DNA from: Neurospora tetrasperma FGSC 2508
Lineage: Eukaryota; Ascomycota; Sordariomycetes; Sordariales; Sordariaceae
DNA length: 64,000 nt
Assembly (NCBI RefSeq): GCF_000213175.1
Contig: NW_009799179.1
Span: 1,499,713-1,563,712, forward strand
Direction: 5' to 3'
Shown piece by piece: positions 19,822 through 30,373 of this stretch. The notes below the pieces were generated by a model. It was not told the DNA's origin. It saw only the letters and a list, made by a program, of their open reading frames with translations, and did no database searches. Both the position numbers and the translations under genes were made by a program. Each line of letters starts with the position of its first letter. Within the stretch, counting starts at the first letter, position 1.

Positions 19822-22733
19822 GTTGGCGAGTGATGAAAGAGAGTGTCCGGATAGGGCGGCTTTATAGTCGCGGTAACGGGAAACGTTGGTCGGATGACGA
19901 AGCACACCTTACTTGGTCTGATCCAACAAGGGCATACCAGATCCCCCAAATTAAAGATTAGAAGCGTTAGGTGATGGTGAGGTGGCCATCGGGGAAGAAT
20001 CGAGAGAGGACCAGATAATGATAACGGCAAAAACCAGAAGACAAAATCGAGCAACGATTCAGCGCTCGGGAGGGGAGGCTCGGGGATATATGATGGACCT
20101 GGACCGGTACCAGCAGTGAGTGGTAAGGTATTCGGAACTCGGAAAGGTGTCGGAAAGAGTTGTCAGAGTCGTCTCGAGGTCCCGAAGGCGATGATACGGA
20201 GAGTATTCAGGTAATTGTGATGAATGAACGTTTAATCCATGCAGTAAGACGAATTGGCAGGCTGCAGAATTCGTCCGCCTAGGTCACAGCAAGTCGCCAG
20301 CCGCTATCGTTCGGCAGAATCCACCCGTGACTCTCTGAACCGTGATGGCGGGCTCAAGGTATAGGCTTGATTGGAAGACCTCGATAGTTCCCCCTTTTTC
20401 TTGTGTGGAGATGGTGATCGAAGGTTGCAGTCAACAGGAACGCCAACGCCTCGAAGACAGGCCAGTCAAGAGCCAATGGCGCACAATAACGTCAAGATGC
20501 TCTGATGACTGTCAGTGGCCGGGCAAAAAGTCGGATGGTCATGGCGATGCGAAAAAGGCTTGATAGGTACCAAGCTCAGCGGTTGATCGGCCTTTAATAT
20601 TGGCCAGCCAGGGTCCTGGTGTGGGATCTCCCCCCCCTGCGCCTCTTAGTCCCGTCGAATCCCCCCGGCCGTCGCTCATGCTTGCCCGTCACACAGTAGC
20701 GTCGACCATCAACGGCACCCACACGGCAGATGAGCACCACGGGGTGTCTCCAGGGCTTTTGGGAATCCAGAACCCGAGGCTAGAGACATGTTGATGAAAG
20801 AAACCAAGGCTAAAGAAGTTCTCGATGGCCATGGTAGAAGAGCATGTAGACCAAAAGTGGGTATGAAAGGGAAAAGGGGCATGCGAAAGTCGTTGGTTCG
20901 AGCTTGCGGATGTTTCTGAGATGCATGTCTCGCAAGTAACTGCACACCCATACTATGTACCTACATACACATGTAGTATACGAACAGAGAGCATGGATGG
21001 CGGTACATCCCGCTCGAAAGCTAGCGAGCGAGCTGACATGACGCCTGTAGTGTAAATCCAGACGTATGGGGTCGTTGCTCGAACTGGCTTCAAGACAAGC
21101 AGATGACAGCACATGGTATGCGGTCTCGATACGGTAGCCACAGCCGTCTATCTGCCTTCTCAAGCCCACGTCAACAACAAACGGCACTTGTTGTTGTGTG
21201 GCATAAAATGGTGAGAGCGTGCAACGGTTCGAGTCAGCATGAGACGCGGGGAAGCGTTCCCGGTAGAGGCACTGTCGGGTGAACAATCACAAACCCAATG
21301 ACAAGAAAGCTTATCAACCCCCTCTTGGTCTATACGAGACGGTTGATATAGCACCCAAGCCTGCCGTAGAAAGGCTCTTCCTTCATGATGTCGTCTTGGT
21401 CCTCTTGGTGGAAGAGACGGGCCGCCAATGTTTGCTGGAAGTGAAGCATCCGACTGTGACTGTGACTGCCATCCACTGCTTGCATTCATGCAGTTCTGCT
21501 CGAAGCGAACTGGCATCAACAGCAAGTCAACACCAACTGGGAATAGCTCCAGCCCCCACGGCAGCCCCCCAACGGGACACTGTACGTGTACGCCGCACCC
21601 GGACTGTACGCTAGGCCAGTCCCAGGCCTGCCAGGGCAGAACCCGACAGCACAGTACACTAAAGGCAGGCACAGCGGCCCCGCTGCGTTGCCATGCCACG
21701 GCCGCAGTTGGGTCGCTTCACGACAAAGCAGCAGCATGTGTTGGTTCCTCCGTCATTGGAGTTTGTAGCACAGCAGCTGTGGAAGCAGGATGCAAGACAC
21801 TGGTGGCCGGTGTGTGAACACGGTACGCGTACGGCAGGAAAAGAAAAAAAGAAGGAAAATAGGTAGGAGTGCAACCTTGGGTGCTCAGGATTGGTGAGAG
21901 GACCGACAACCTGATTGGAGATGATGCGTGATGAAGGAAATTGTTCGATGGCGAATCAACGGCCACAGATGGCAGGTCCAGTTCAGTCATCCAAGTGAAA
22001 AGGGTAGCGGAGCCGAGTCCTTCAATGGATGCGGGTTCCCGCGAGGTCCACATCCATCTCATCCCCGAGCACATCACTTCGCTGAAGGAAGCCCAGGCGG
22101 GCATGATGGGGCCAACAGCATCTGTGGGCGGCAACACAACGCTGCTGATTGGCTAGAAACACTTCTTCATCGTCAAACACTACCGACAACCCTGACCCTC
22201 GCTCACTGTCCTCCATCCACATTCAGTTCCTCCATCAATCAACCTCACTCGTCCTATACAGTGTACTTGTTGGAAGCAAACATCAACGGAAGCACGGTAG
22301 ACGACGCTCGCCATACGCCAGTGGAAAGAGATTATTGCCCATTCCATCAGGAATGCTCGACGACAAGCGGAAAACGTCATGACGATCTCTCGGTTCTTGC
22401 ACCCAAGTCCCACTTATTCTACGGCCCCGCTCCACCCTCAAGCTCTCTCGCTACACCAGCTTGTGTTTGTCCCCGACCTGTGTACGCAGCACAAAGCGAA
22501 CCCAACAATGGCTCGGCTAAAACTCTGTAAACCATCACCGTTGCAGCCGAATTCTTCGTTTACATGAATCATGCTGTGGATAGATACTACCTGCCTGAAA
22601 GGAGCCGTCTAAAGGAACCGACGGCGAACTGACCATCTTCGAAGCTATCCATCACAGCTTGTAGCACGGTACTGCAACAACGACGGACAAGTGCGAGATT
22701 CGTCGCTTGAAGTTGTAAGGCCTGAACATTGTT
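19822..22733. other. 2.9-kb intergenic region upstream of the ferric reductase
   Basis: It lies between the ferric reductase promoter and the 3' end of the FAD oxidoreductase. Between 20800 and 22550 several overlapping open frames exist on both strands. They have no domain motif, no consistent codon preference, and compositions typical of translated non-coding DNA. No RNA gene or mobile element was recognised. Confidence 0.45.
20013..20024 (-). promoter_or_regulatory. Tandem GATA-type sites upstream of the ferric reductase
   Basis: AGATAA is followed immediately by TGATAA, about 190-200 bp upstream of the ferric reductase start codon. Fungal iron repressors of the SRE/SreA/Urbs1 family are GATA factors that bind HGATAR-type sites in iron-uptake promoters. 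Nitrogen GATA factors bind the same core, so this is only a candidate site. Confidence 0.35.
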
Positions 22734-24101
22734 TCAGCTCATCTGGACCTGGACCGCCTTCCCAACAACGTTGTCGTCAAATGCCAAGGCACTGATATCC
22801 GCGCTCAGCGGCCGTCCCTGGACTAACTCACTCATCACAATGCCTGTGCCCAAGCTCATGCTGATCCCCCACGGCCCATGGCCGGTTGCCAGGAACACTC
22901 CTCCCTCCGCGCCGGACTTCGTCCGAATTCCGCCTCCGAGGTGCTCATCCGGTACCCTCGCAACAATAGGCAGTCCCCACGGCGTCACCGGCCGGAAGCA
23001 CAAGCCCTCTCTCACCACCTCTAGATCGTCCTCTCCATCATCCCCTGACCCCAGCAGTTCCCTAGCCGCCTGCTTGACCAACTCTATAGACCCGGTTTGC
23101 ACCGTCGAACCCTCCGCTACGCTCGGCAGCGGCACCGCCGCCGAGTTCAAACCCGCAAAGTAGATCTGCCCGTCCACCCTTGAAAAAATCTCCGGGGAAA
23201 AAGCGGCATGGCTCGTGTAAACCGCATGGCATCCTTCCCCATCCACAGCACCTGCCCATCTCGGGCTCTTGACAACCAGCGAATGGCCCGCCAGGCTCGT
23301 CACCGGCAACCTCTTGACCGTCTCCGAAGTAGCCCCAAATAGCTTTTCCCACACCTGCCCGCTCCAGCACCCCGCCGTGATGATGATCCTCGAACACTTA
23401 ACCTCCCTCTCCTCCCCCGTCATAACATCCTTCAATTGCACACCCCTAATCACCCCCTCACCATCTCTCAACACCTCCACCGCCTCCGTCCCCTTCGAAA
23501 CCTTCACCCCCCTCCCCTCCGCCTCCCCCAACAAAAACCGACAAAGCCTCTCCGGCTCCAACTGCGCCGTGTCCCCCTCCCCGCCAATGATCTCCACATC
23601 ATCGCCCTCCCGCCTCCTCAACCAAGCTGGCGTCTTCTCCTTCAGATCCTCTACACTCACCACCGGCACCTTTTCCTTGTCTCCAAGCGCCGCCTCCGCC
23701 CGGCTCGTCCCGCTGCGTAACCAATCGTCCCCTCGTTTCTTGACGCCCTTGTCGACGGCAACGGCCGAGTATCCCAGCGAGGTAGAAGGGGCATAAGACC
23801 AGTTGCGTCGACCGTCGTGGGCGGAGGCCAGACGGGCGTGCTCGGCGAAGGAGAGGGCGCCCAGCGAGGAGACTTCGGCAGCGAACCAGTTGCGGGCGAG
23901 AAAGCCACCGGCGAAGCCGGAGGCGGACCAGAAGAGGGAAGGGGAGGGGTCGACCAAATGGATTTCGGATGGGGGAGAAGGGGAGGAGGGCTGGGAAGAG
24001 GAAAGAGAGAGGTAGTAGGCGGTTGAAACGCCGATGATGCCGGCGCCGAGGATTACCGTGCCGGCACTGGTGCTGGTGGTGGTTGTAGTTGTGGACGACA
24101 T
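22734..24101 (-). CDS. FAD-dependent oxidoreductase, DAO family
   Basis: A single exon of 455 residues. After a Thr/Ser-rich start, the dinucleotide-binding fold reads VILGAGIIGVSTAYYLS (GxGxxG). It is followed by the acidic end of the second strand (IHLVDPSPSLFWSASGFAGG), where small residues contact FAD phosphate as in D-amino-acid oxidase/glycine oxidase-like enzymes (PF01266). The C-terminal FAD contact is GHGPWGISMSLGTGIVMSEL. The layout resembles the fungal TDA3-like branch, in which yeast Tda3 is an uncharacterised oxidoreductase linked to endosome traffic, but the substrate is unknown. No targeting signal is apparent. Length fits the family. Strongly C-rich third positions produce long mirror frames on the opposite strand, which are shadows. 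Confidence 0.88.
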   Translation of the reverse strand: MSSTTTTTTSTSAGTVILGAGIIGVSTAYYLSLSSSQPSSPSPPSEIHLVDPSPSLFWSASGFAGGFLARNWFAAEVSSLGALSFAEHARLASAHDGRRNWSYAPSTSLGYSAVAVDKGVKKRGDDWLRSGTSRAEAALGDKEKVPVVSVEDLKEKTPAWLRRREGDDVEIIGGEGDTAQLEPERLCRFLLGEAEGRGVKVSKGTEAVEVLRDGEGVIRGVQLKDVMTGEEREVKCSRIIITAGCWSGQVWEKLFGATSETVKRLPVTSLAGHSLVVKSPRWAGAVDGEGCHAVYTSHAAFSPEIFSRVDGQIYFAGLNSAAVPLPSVAEGSTVQTGSIELVKQAARELLGSGDDGEDDLEVVREGLCFRPVTPWGLPIVARVPDEHLGGGIRTKSGAEGGVFLATGHGPWGISMSLGTGIVMSELVQGRPLSADISALAFDDNVVGKAVQVQMS

Positions 24102-25249
24102 TGTGACGTTCGGATAGTGAAATGTACAGGGCTCTTTCTGAGTGTGGGTGCTGATGGGTTATAGGTAGCTTTGCTGGTAGTAGAAGTGGGCAGATGGGGA
24201 CAGCTTCTGAGGAATCCGCAGCGTCAAGGAATCATTCGGGCGTTCGGCCTCTTGATGGACTTGGGTAGATCTCAGTCAACCAATTCAAAAGAGTTAAGAG
24301 ATATCTGGTCCGGTCAGCATCGCCTAGATATATGAACTTCCCTCTTCGTAGGCTATAAAGTCATACCCTTATCATGTCCTACAATTGGACATCAAAATGA
24401 GGGGGAGACCGCGCCCTTCGTGTCATTCTCGACCCCGGAGCCCCAGACTTGGCGAGACTAGTAGCTCCGGGGCTATCACCAGTATGCATGTTGATATCTT
24501 GATGTGAGCAATCTGTTTGAAAAACACGCAAAGATAGGGTGCAACGCTCTTCAATGGGGAAGTATGTGTTCCGTCGGGTTCCTGTCTTCTTCGAGGGAAA
24601 ATGGACTGCCATTACATATAAGTTTGAAAGGCCCAAAGCAAACAGCTTCTTGAAATGAATAGAGGCTACAGAGACAAGTTGAAAAGCACTCCCGCATCGC
24701 AAACAGTCGCAGGCTCAAAATTGATTGGCAATGCTCCCATTGCAGGAAGACATGCGCAGGCAAGCACAATCATGGTGTGCAGTGTCGGTTCGTCTGAAAA
24801 AGAGGTCACCCAACTGCCCACAATGATTCACCCACTGCGCCAGTGAAAGCTATGCATCCGCGCTGTAAGAAGCAACAAAGCCAGATTAATTGTCAGGATC
24901 CCAAAAGATCCCCTCTGGTACATCGCCATCAGCGTTTCCGGCTCTGGAGGGAATGCCATAAATCATAATGAACATCCCTAAAAAGTCCCCGTTGTTGTGT
25001 TCCCGATACGTAATCCGGAATTCGGCCGGGTATCCATCTGCCCCGCAATCGGGTTGCCGGGGATTGTGGTGGGGTTCACAGGCTTCACCTTTTGTTGCAG
25101 TTGGTCCAAGAGCAAGGCGTCACCACATGAAATCTCTGACTTCACGAGCTCCCCGGGTTTCCAAGGAGAACAACGACAACAGCCGCAACTATTACCGGCA
25201 AAACAAACATCGAAGCGCATCTATAGCAAGCTATACACGACACAACACA
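24102..25249. promoter_or_regulatory. Divergent intergenic region, FAD oxidoreductase and SDR
   Basis: About 1.1 kb with both promoters. No convincing gene is seen; short frames at 24379-24846 lack coding character. Confidence 0.45.
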
Positions 25250-26143
25250 ATGTCAGAGCCCAAAGTCATCATTGTCACCGGCGGCAGCAAGGGCATTGGC
25301 CTTGCTGTCGTGCAGGACCTACTGAAAGCCTCCCACAAGGTTGTCCTTGTTGCCAGGACGCCTGTCAGCGAGCTCGCGAAGGATTATCCAGGCCAGGTCA
25401 CATTTCTGGCTGCCGACATGACAGTATCTGATGTGAGTTGCGATCATCACAACCATATTGGAACATCGCAGAATGTAATATGATGGAAAATCAAATGAAT
25501 ATTAACATATCTAAGACCGCACACCGAGCTGTAGAGCTCGCTCTAATTTCTTACGGGAAGCTTGATGGCGTTGTTGTCAACCACGGAGTACTCACTCCCA
25601 TCACCCGCCTAGCCGATGCTTCCATCGAAGACTGGAAGAGTCACTACGATGTAAACGTCTTCAGTGCCCTTTCCATTGTGAGCTTTACACCCCTAGACCA
25701 ATGCGATCAAATAACAGGGCTAACACAATGGTCAGGTCAAAGAAGCCATCCCCCATCTGCGAGCCACCAAAGGCAAGATCATCTTCGTATCCTCGGGCGC
25801 CGCTATTAAGGCATATGCCGCTTGGGGGGCGTACGGCTCTTCCAAGGCCGCGTTAAACTCAATCTGCCGCCACGTCGCCGTGGAGGAGCCAGACATCACA
25901 GCAGTGGCAGTCAGCCCAGGACGGGTTGATACTGACATGCAAAAGGAGCTGCGCGAGAAGGGTCAAGGCGTCATGTCGGATAAGGAATACGCTGACTTTG
26001 TCTCGGCCTTCGAGGAAGGTCAGCTCAACAAGCCCGAGTGGCCTGCCCAGGTCATCGCGAAGCTGTCACTTGACGCCAAGTCTGATCTGTCAGGTAAATA
26101 CGTCGCGTGGAACGGCCCAGAGGTTGCCGGGTATCGCAAGTAG
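25250..26143 (+). CDS. Short-chain dehydrogenase/reductase (SDR)
   Basis: Three exons: 25250-25432, 25516-25677 and 25736-26143, giving 250 residues, the classical SDR length. It is an NAD(P)H-dependent oxidoreductase of unknown substrate. The cofactor motif TGGSKGIG is near residues 9-16, NHG (NNAG equivalent) follows the central strand, and the catalytic Ser-Tyr-Lys set is visible as FVSSGA (Ser134/135) and AYGSSKAA (Tyr148, Lys152). The segment VSPGRVDTDMQ matches the PG-V-T-M stretch after the catalytic helix. Overall it resembles the yeast YIR035C/YIR036C type (Irc24, benzil reductase). No signal or membrane segment, so cytosolic. The first intron ends in CTAAG, a less common acceptor; frame continuity supports it. 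The second is GTGAGC...GTCAG. Confidence 0.9.
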
Positions 26144-27847
26144 CAATAAGGTATCTAAGGCAACTTTTGTCTAGTCAGCAACCATATCCAAAAAAAGAGT
26201 TATGAAGGCATGGAAAGACAGTGATGGGGCAATAATCAGTCGAAAGATGAAAAGGCTATACATGTATCTACATAGAGATTCAGGACTAGCATGGAATGTA
26301 AGTTGATTCATCAGATTGCCTTGGCTTTTTTTTTTCCAGTGCTCGTGCTTAAAAAAGAAAAATTGGTACCTACTGTGTCCAAGTCATCACTAAAGCGCAA
26401 GCGGCATTCCTACCTCGATGGACAAACTGCTGGAAGGTGGATCAAGTAGAGCCACATCATTGATAGGAAGCCGTTGCGCAAAAGCATGAGCGTTTGTACT
26501 CATCCGGGTCTGCACCAGGGCATTAGTCGTCGATGACACGTTGAAGTCGGCGCGTCGACGAGTTTTAGTTAAGTCGAGATGGTTCAGGAAAGTTGTGTCC
26601 GTCATGAAGTGTCGGAATTGGAATGAAAAGTACAAAGCATCATGGTGTCGGCTCGAAAGTAATCCATGTGGTACAAGACCGCAGGAAAACGGCATACCTG
26701 ATTTTGGTAACCATTGCTGGACACTAGGAGCAACTGTTAGCAAATTTGCTGACGAGATTGAAACTCCAGAACACACAAAAACACAGTAGTTCGTTTTCGA
26801 TCAGTAGTGACGTTTGGCTTGTCGGTGTCTATCACCATAATTGTGTATGATAGGGGCGACACGAATAATCTCCTCATAGAAACCCAAAACCACTGCGTTC
26901 TTGTGCTGGCGGGGCGAAGGGGAAGGTGTTCTTACCTATCATGAACATTGCTCGGTGTAACAATGAGCGGTCCAGTTAAGTGATCCAGCATGGAAACAGT
27001 GCAGTTGCCTGCGTGCCCCAATGGAAGCGTATGGTGTCGCGACTGAAAGAAAGTAGAAGGGTGAGGGAAGGAAACGCTGAAGAAAATCAGAAGTTAACGA
27101 CGCGATGGATGGACCCCAAATTTTCTCGAACGGAACAACGATTTTGGCGGCAGAAATTTATGGTGGGGTCCCAGGTCACAAGGAAGGAAGGTACGGGTCC
27201 ACCGAGCCTTCACTGTTGCGAGTGGGCCAGAGCCTGATGATGACAGTGGCACTTGGCATTCCTTCACCAGTTGCGACCAGGTGACCAAACCATTGACCTC
27301 ACAAAGCTGAGAGGCGGGGGGGTGTGCGGTTCCAAACGCGCGCCAGACGACTCGGACGATTCAGTTTGATTCATTCACACAGACAAACCCGGACTGAGCG
27401 AGTTCAGTTCCTGATTGAGGAACTGTGGCTGGTGCGCCTCTATGTACGACTCCGCCACATACCCATGGTTGCCCCTGTGCGCGCAATGAACCAGGGCCAA
27501 TCGCCCAGTTGCCGTTGGCGGCAGCTTCCAGGCCAGCCGCACTTGGGGTTTGGAGTGAAGGGAGCGGTGCCAATGTGTGTGTATAAAGGCAACCATCCTC
27601 ACCGTGGCACCTCCGAGCTCAAAGGGAGCTTCGGCTCCCCTGACCATCATGCAACTCGACCTCATAAAGACTTCAAAACACTTTGATTACACCGGCCGCA
27701 TATCTTGAGAGTTATCATTCGCCCAGGCAGTTGGGGGGTTTTGCATCATCGGCCACATACCTAGTCGATATCCGACCCCTCGAGGCATCAATATACACAA
27801 TCCCACGACGACCCACGTAGGAGACTCTCGATTATCCACCAGCCAAA
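26144..27847. promoter_or_regulatory. 1.7-kb intergenic region upstream of NC2-beta
   Basis: It begins with the 3' region of the SDR gene and ends with the NC2-beta promoter. TATAAAG at 27582-27588 lies about 260 bp upstream of the NC2-beta start. No other gene was recognised; the minus-strand frame at 26390-26776 looks non-coding. Confidence 0.45.
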
Positions 27848-29141
27848 ATGTCCGATCACGAATTTGGAGGTCCGTTGTCGCTCTGTATAACCTTTTTTTG
27901 TGTTTCTGTTTTCGTTTTTGTCGGGGGGTGGAGGAGTTCCTCGATGACTATTGCCCATTTGCTTGCACCCAGACACGGTTGAGTTGGCCCAATGATGAAG
28001 CCACTCAGCCTTACACTCAAGTTGAGTGGAGTGAGCCTCCCTCATGAGTCCAAACCAACAACACTTCCTTTCATCCACTCCTTCTTCACGACCTATTGTT
28101 GAAATTCGAGTGAATAAGAAAAGCATGTCACAATGGACTTCAAGAACAAGTATTTTCTATATGAACAACATGTTCTTATACGGCAGCTCTCTCAACCACT
28201 TCCTCAACCGAGAAGTGTGGCGATCATTCAGCCAAGATGGACGAATATTCCGGATACCGTTATGCATACGCTTCGGAGCCGTGGATCGTCTCTGGCTCTG
28301 GAGTCTCACCACCTCCGAGTAGCTTGCTTTTTTTTCCTTTCCTTTTCCTGGTTCATCATGTCTTTTTACTAACAAGGTTTACTGTAGGCAATGATGACCT
28401 CTCACTCCCCAAAGGTACGTTAATTTTCAGTCAGGATACCGGGATGCCGTATCATCGAGACATGTGGTGGTGGAGGATAACACCAAGCAGTTGGGAGAAC
28501 CAAAGGCGAGTTTTCGGCTTGGTGAGCTGGTAGAGACGGTATCCTCTGGCTGAAGGAAGCCTATCCTCAAGCAAACGGAATATCGGATGGACCACCTTCA
28601 CCACGCAGAAAGAAGTCTTTAGGTCTCGGGAGCTGCGCCAGTTGCTCAAGGCCGTGCAAGATTTCAAAGGGTACGAGCTAACTTTCCATACAGCGACGGT
28701 CCAAAAAATTGTGAGCGAGATTCTCCCATCATCGACTGGCCTGTCATTCGCCAAGGAAGCACGGGATCTTCTCATCGACCTCTGCGTTGAGTTCATCTCG
28801 CTCGTATCGTCCGAGGCGAATGAGATTTCCGAGAAGGAGTCGAAAAAGACGATTGCTTGTGATCACATCACGCAGGCGCTCGAGCGGCTCGGTTTTGCCG
28901 ACTACGTCCCCGCCGTGCTAGAGGCAGCTGCGGAGCACAAAGAGGTTCAAAAGGTACTTGGAACCGTTATTATCTCCATGTTCGGTTGTGTCTTTGTTTT
29001 CATTGGTGAAGCTAACACACATCAACACAACAGGGACGAGAGAAGAAAGCAAACAAGTTCGAGCAGTCCGGCCTAACACTCGAAGAGCTCGAGCGAATCC
29101 AACGGGAACAGTTTGCCGACGCCGCGGCGCGACACACTTAG
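27848..29141 (+). CDS. NC2-beta (Dr1), TBP-binding transcription corepressor
   Basis: Four exons: 27848-27869, 28388-28414, 28694-28953 and 29034-29141, giving 138 residues. With NC2-alpha it forms a histone-fold dimer that clamps TBP on promoter DNA and blocks TFIIA/TFIIB. The protein starts MSDHEFGGNDDLSLPKATVQ and continues with the histone-fold helices (KIVSEILPSSTGLSFAKEAR, FISLVSSEANEISEKE, ITQALERLGFADYVPAV). The C-terminal helix LTLEELERIQREQF follows. The gene is typical in having a tiny first exon (22 nt) and a 27-nt second exon. The first intron is 518 bp, long for this genome, and holds a second possible coding segment at 28232-28318. The stop at 29139 is followed by sequence that stays coding-like in the same frame. 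Identity is certain. Confidence 0.93.
28232..28318 (+). other. Candidate alternative first or cassette exon of NC2-beta
   Basis: Within the first intron a segment preceded by CAG and followed by a GTAGCT donor is open for 29 codons. It is exactly divisible by three and keeps the reading frame of both flanking exons. It contains an ATG at 28237 in good context (AAGATGG). It reads MDEYSGYRYAYASEPWIVSG and a short Ser/Pro tail. It could serve as an alternative start exon or be included between exons 1 and 2. This rests on sequence only. Confidence 0.35.
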
Positions 29142-29402
29142 GGGGGCAAATTCGCGGCGTTGCCGACGCTTGTGCGTCTACCAGTGCCCGAGCAACAGCC
29201 GAAATAGCGGAAGGGGTCGCCTCGGAAGCAGCAGAAGCAGAAGAAGAAGAAGAAGGCGAAGCATCAAGCTGATGCACAGCAACAGCCGAAAAGGGGGAAG
29301 GGGCGGCCTCGGGAAGCAGCAGCAGCAGCAACCTCAAGCCGATACAGAGCAGCTCATCTCATAGCGGAACCAGAAAGGAGAGGCCCGGCTACAAACGGTT
29401 GA
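29142..29402 (+). other. In-frame basic, AT-hook-like tail after the NC2-beta stop
   Basis: After the TAG at 29139 the same frame continues through a second TAG at 29205 to a TGA at 29400-29402. The stretch is rich in Gln, Lys and Arg (KQQKQKKKKKAKHQADAQQQ) and includes PKRGKGRPRE, an AT-hook-like core. A related earlier copy (QQPK, stop, RKGSPRKQ) is broken by the second TAG. It may be a decayed C-terminal extension, or be reached by an unseen splice or by readthrough. Confidence 0.35.
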
Positions 29403-30373
29403 GAAGGCGAAGCCGGTTGGAATGAGAACCACCAAGATCTGAGCGAGAGGAAGGAGGACAACAAAGAAAAGGGGAACAGCGACTGGGCTAGCTACAGTTC
29501 TTGGCTAGTACGACCAGTGGAATTGCGTATCAACGAGCAAGAGGTGGTCACCATCAGTCGGAAAGAGCAACCCAAGGTCTCGGCGGAACTCCTTCCGGAC
29601 AGATAGTAAAAGGTCCGGGTCTGCCTAACGAAGCTGAGGCGTGGGAGCAGCGATAGTTGAAATCTGGAAGCAAGTCAGTTGGTACTGAGCAATTGGAGGA
29701 AGAAGCGAAAGTTGGGAGAGAGAGAGCTTTGCATTTACGTGGTGTTAAGTTTGTGTTTGTTGAGGATCGGGGTTTGGAATTTAGTTGGTATGCGTTGTAT
29801 TGGGTTGGAGGGCTCTTGGAGAAAGAGAAAACCCGATCAGGGGGTTGCGGATTATTCTTACTTGGATGTGCGCCTTACACATGGATAGGTGTGGTCAAAC
29901 CTTGGGGTGTTCTCGGCGTCAAGTTGTCGGCATCACCTCCTTGTTTTCGTAGGAATATTCAGCGAGGGTTATGGTTCATTAGCTGCCAGCGGGACATGTG
30001 TGGTGATCATATTTTCTTGAGCATTATGAAGCTACCATATTTGGATTTGAAGAAGATGACTCTGCATCCTCATCCCAACTGGGTGTCAACCATGACCAGC
30101 TTACCGAGCCTTTCCGGCTCCCAAATACCACCATTAGGACAAATTGAGGTTGAGAAACAAGAATAGACTTTCAAGTTGTGTGGGTGCGCGTGCAGTATTT
30201 TACTCTTCATCTCATGGCTAACCAAAACGGCCCACGAGAACCGTTCATTGGAATCTAGGCGTATCTACAAGTGTTGTGGTGTGGCTTGTCTCGCTTTTTG
30301 GAGAAAAGCCATCCCATTCATGCCGCTTCCGCAGCAATCTTCTCCATCATGATGATAACAGAGATATAATAAT
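29403..30373. other. Convergent intergenic region, NC2-beta and mitochondrial protein
   Basis: About 1 kb of purine-rich then T-rich DNA. An open frame at 29657-30166 starts at a TTG and has no coding character. No gene was recognised. Confidence 0.45.

Noticed and set aside
20800-22560. Several overlapping open frames of 120-200 codons on both strands
   Set aside because: They overlap each other in conflicting frames, have no motifs, and their composition is that of translated non-coding DNA.
29657-30166. 169-codon open frame downstream of NC2-beta
   Set aside because: Starts at TTG, has no coding bias, and lies in the shared 3' region of two converging genes.
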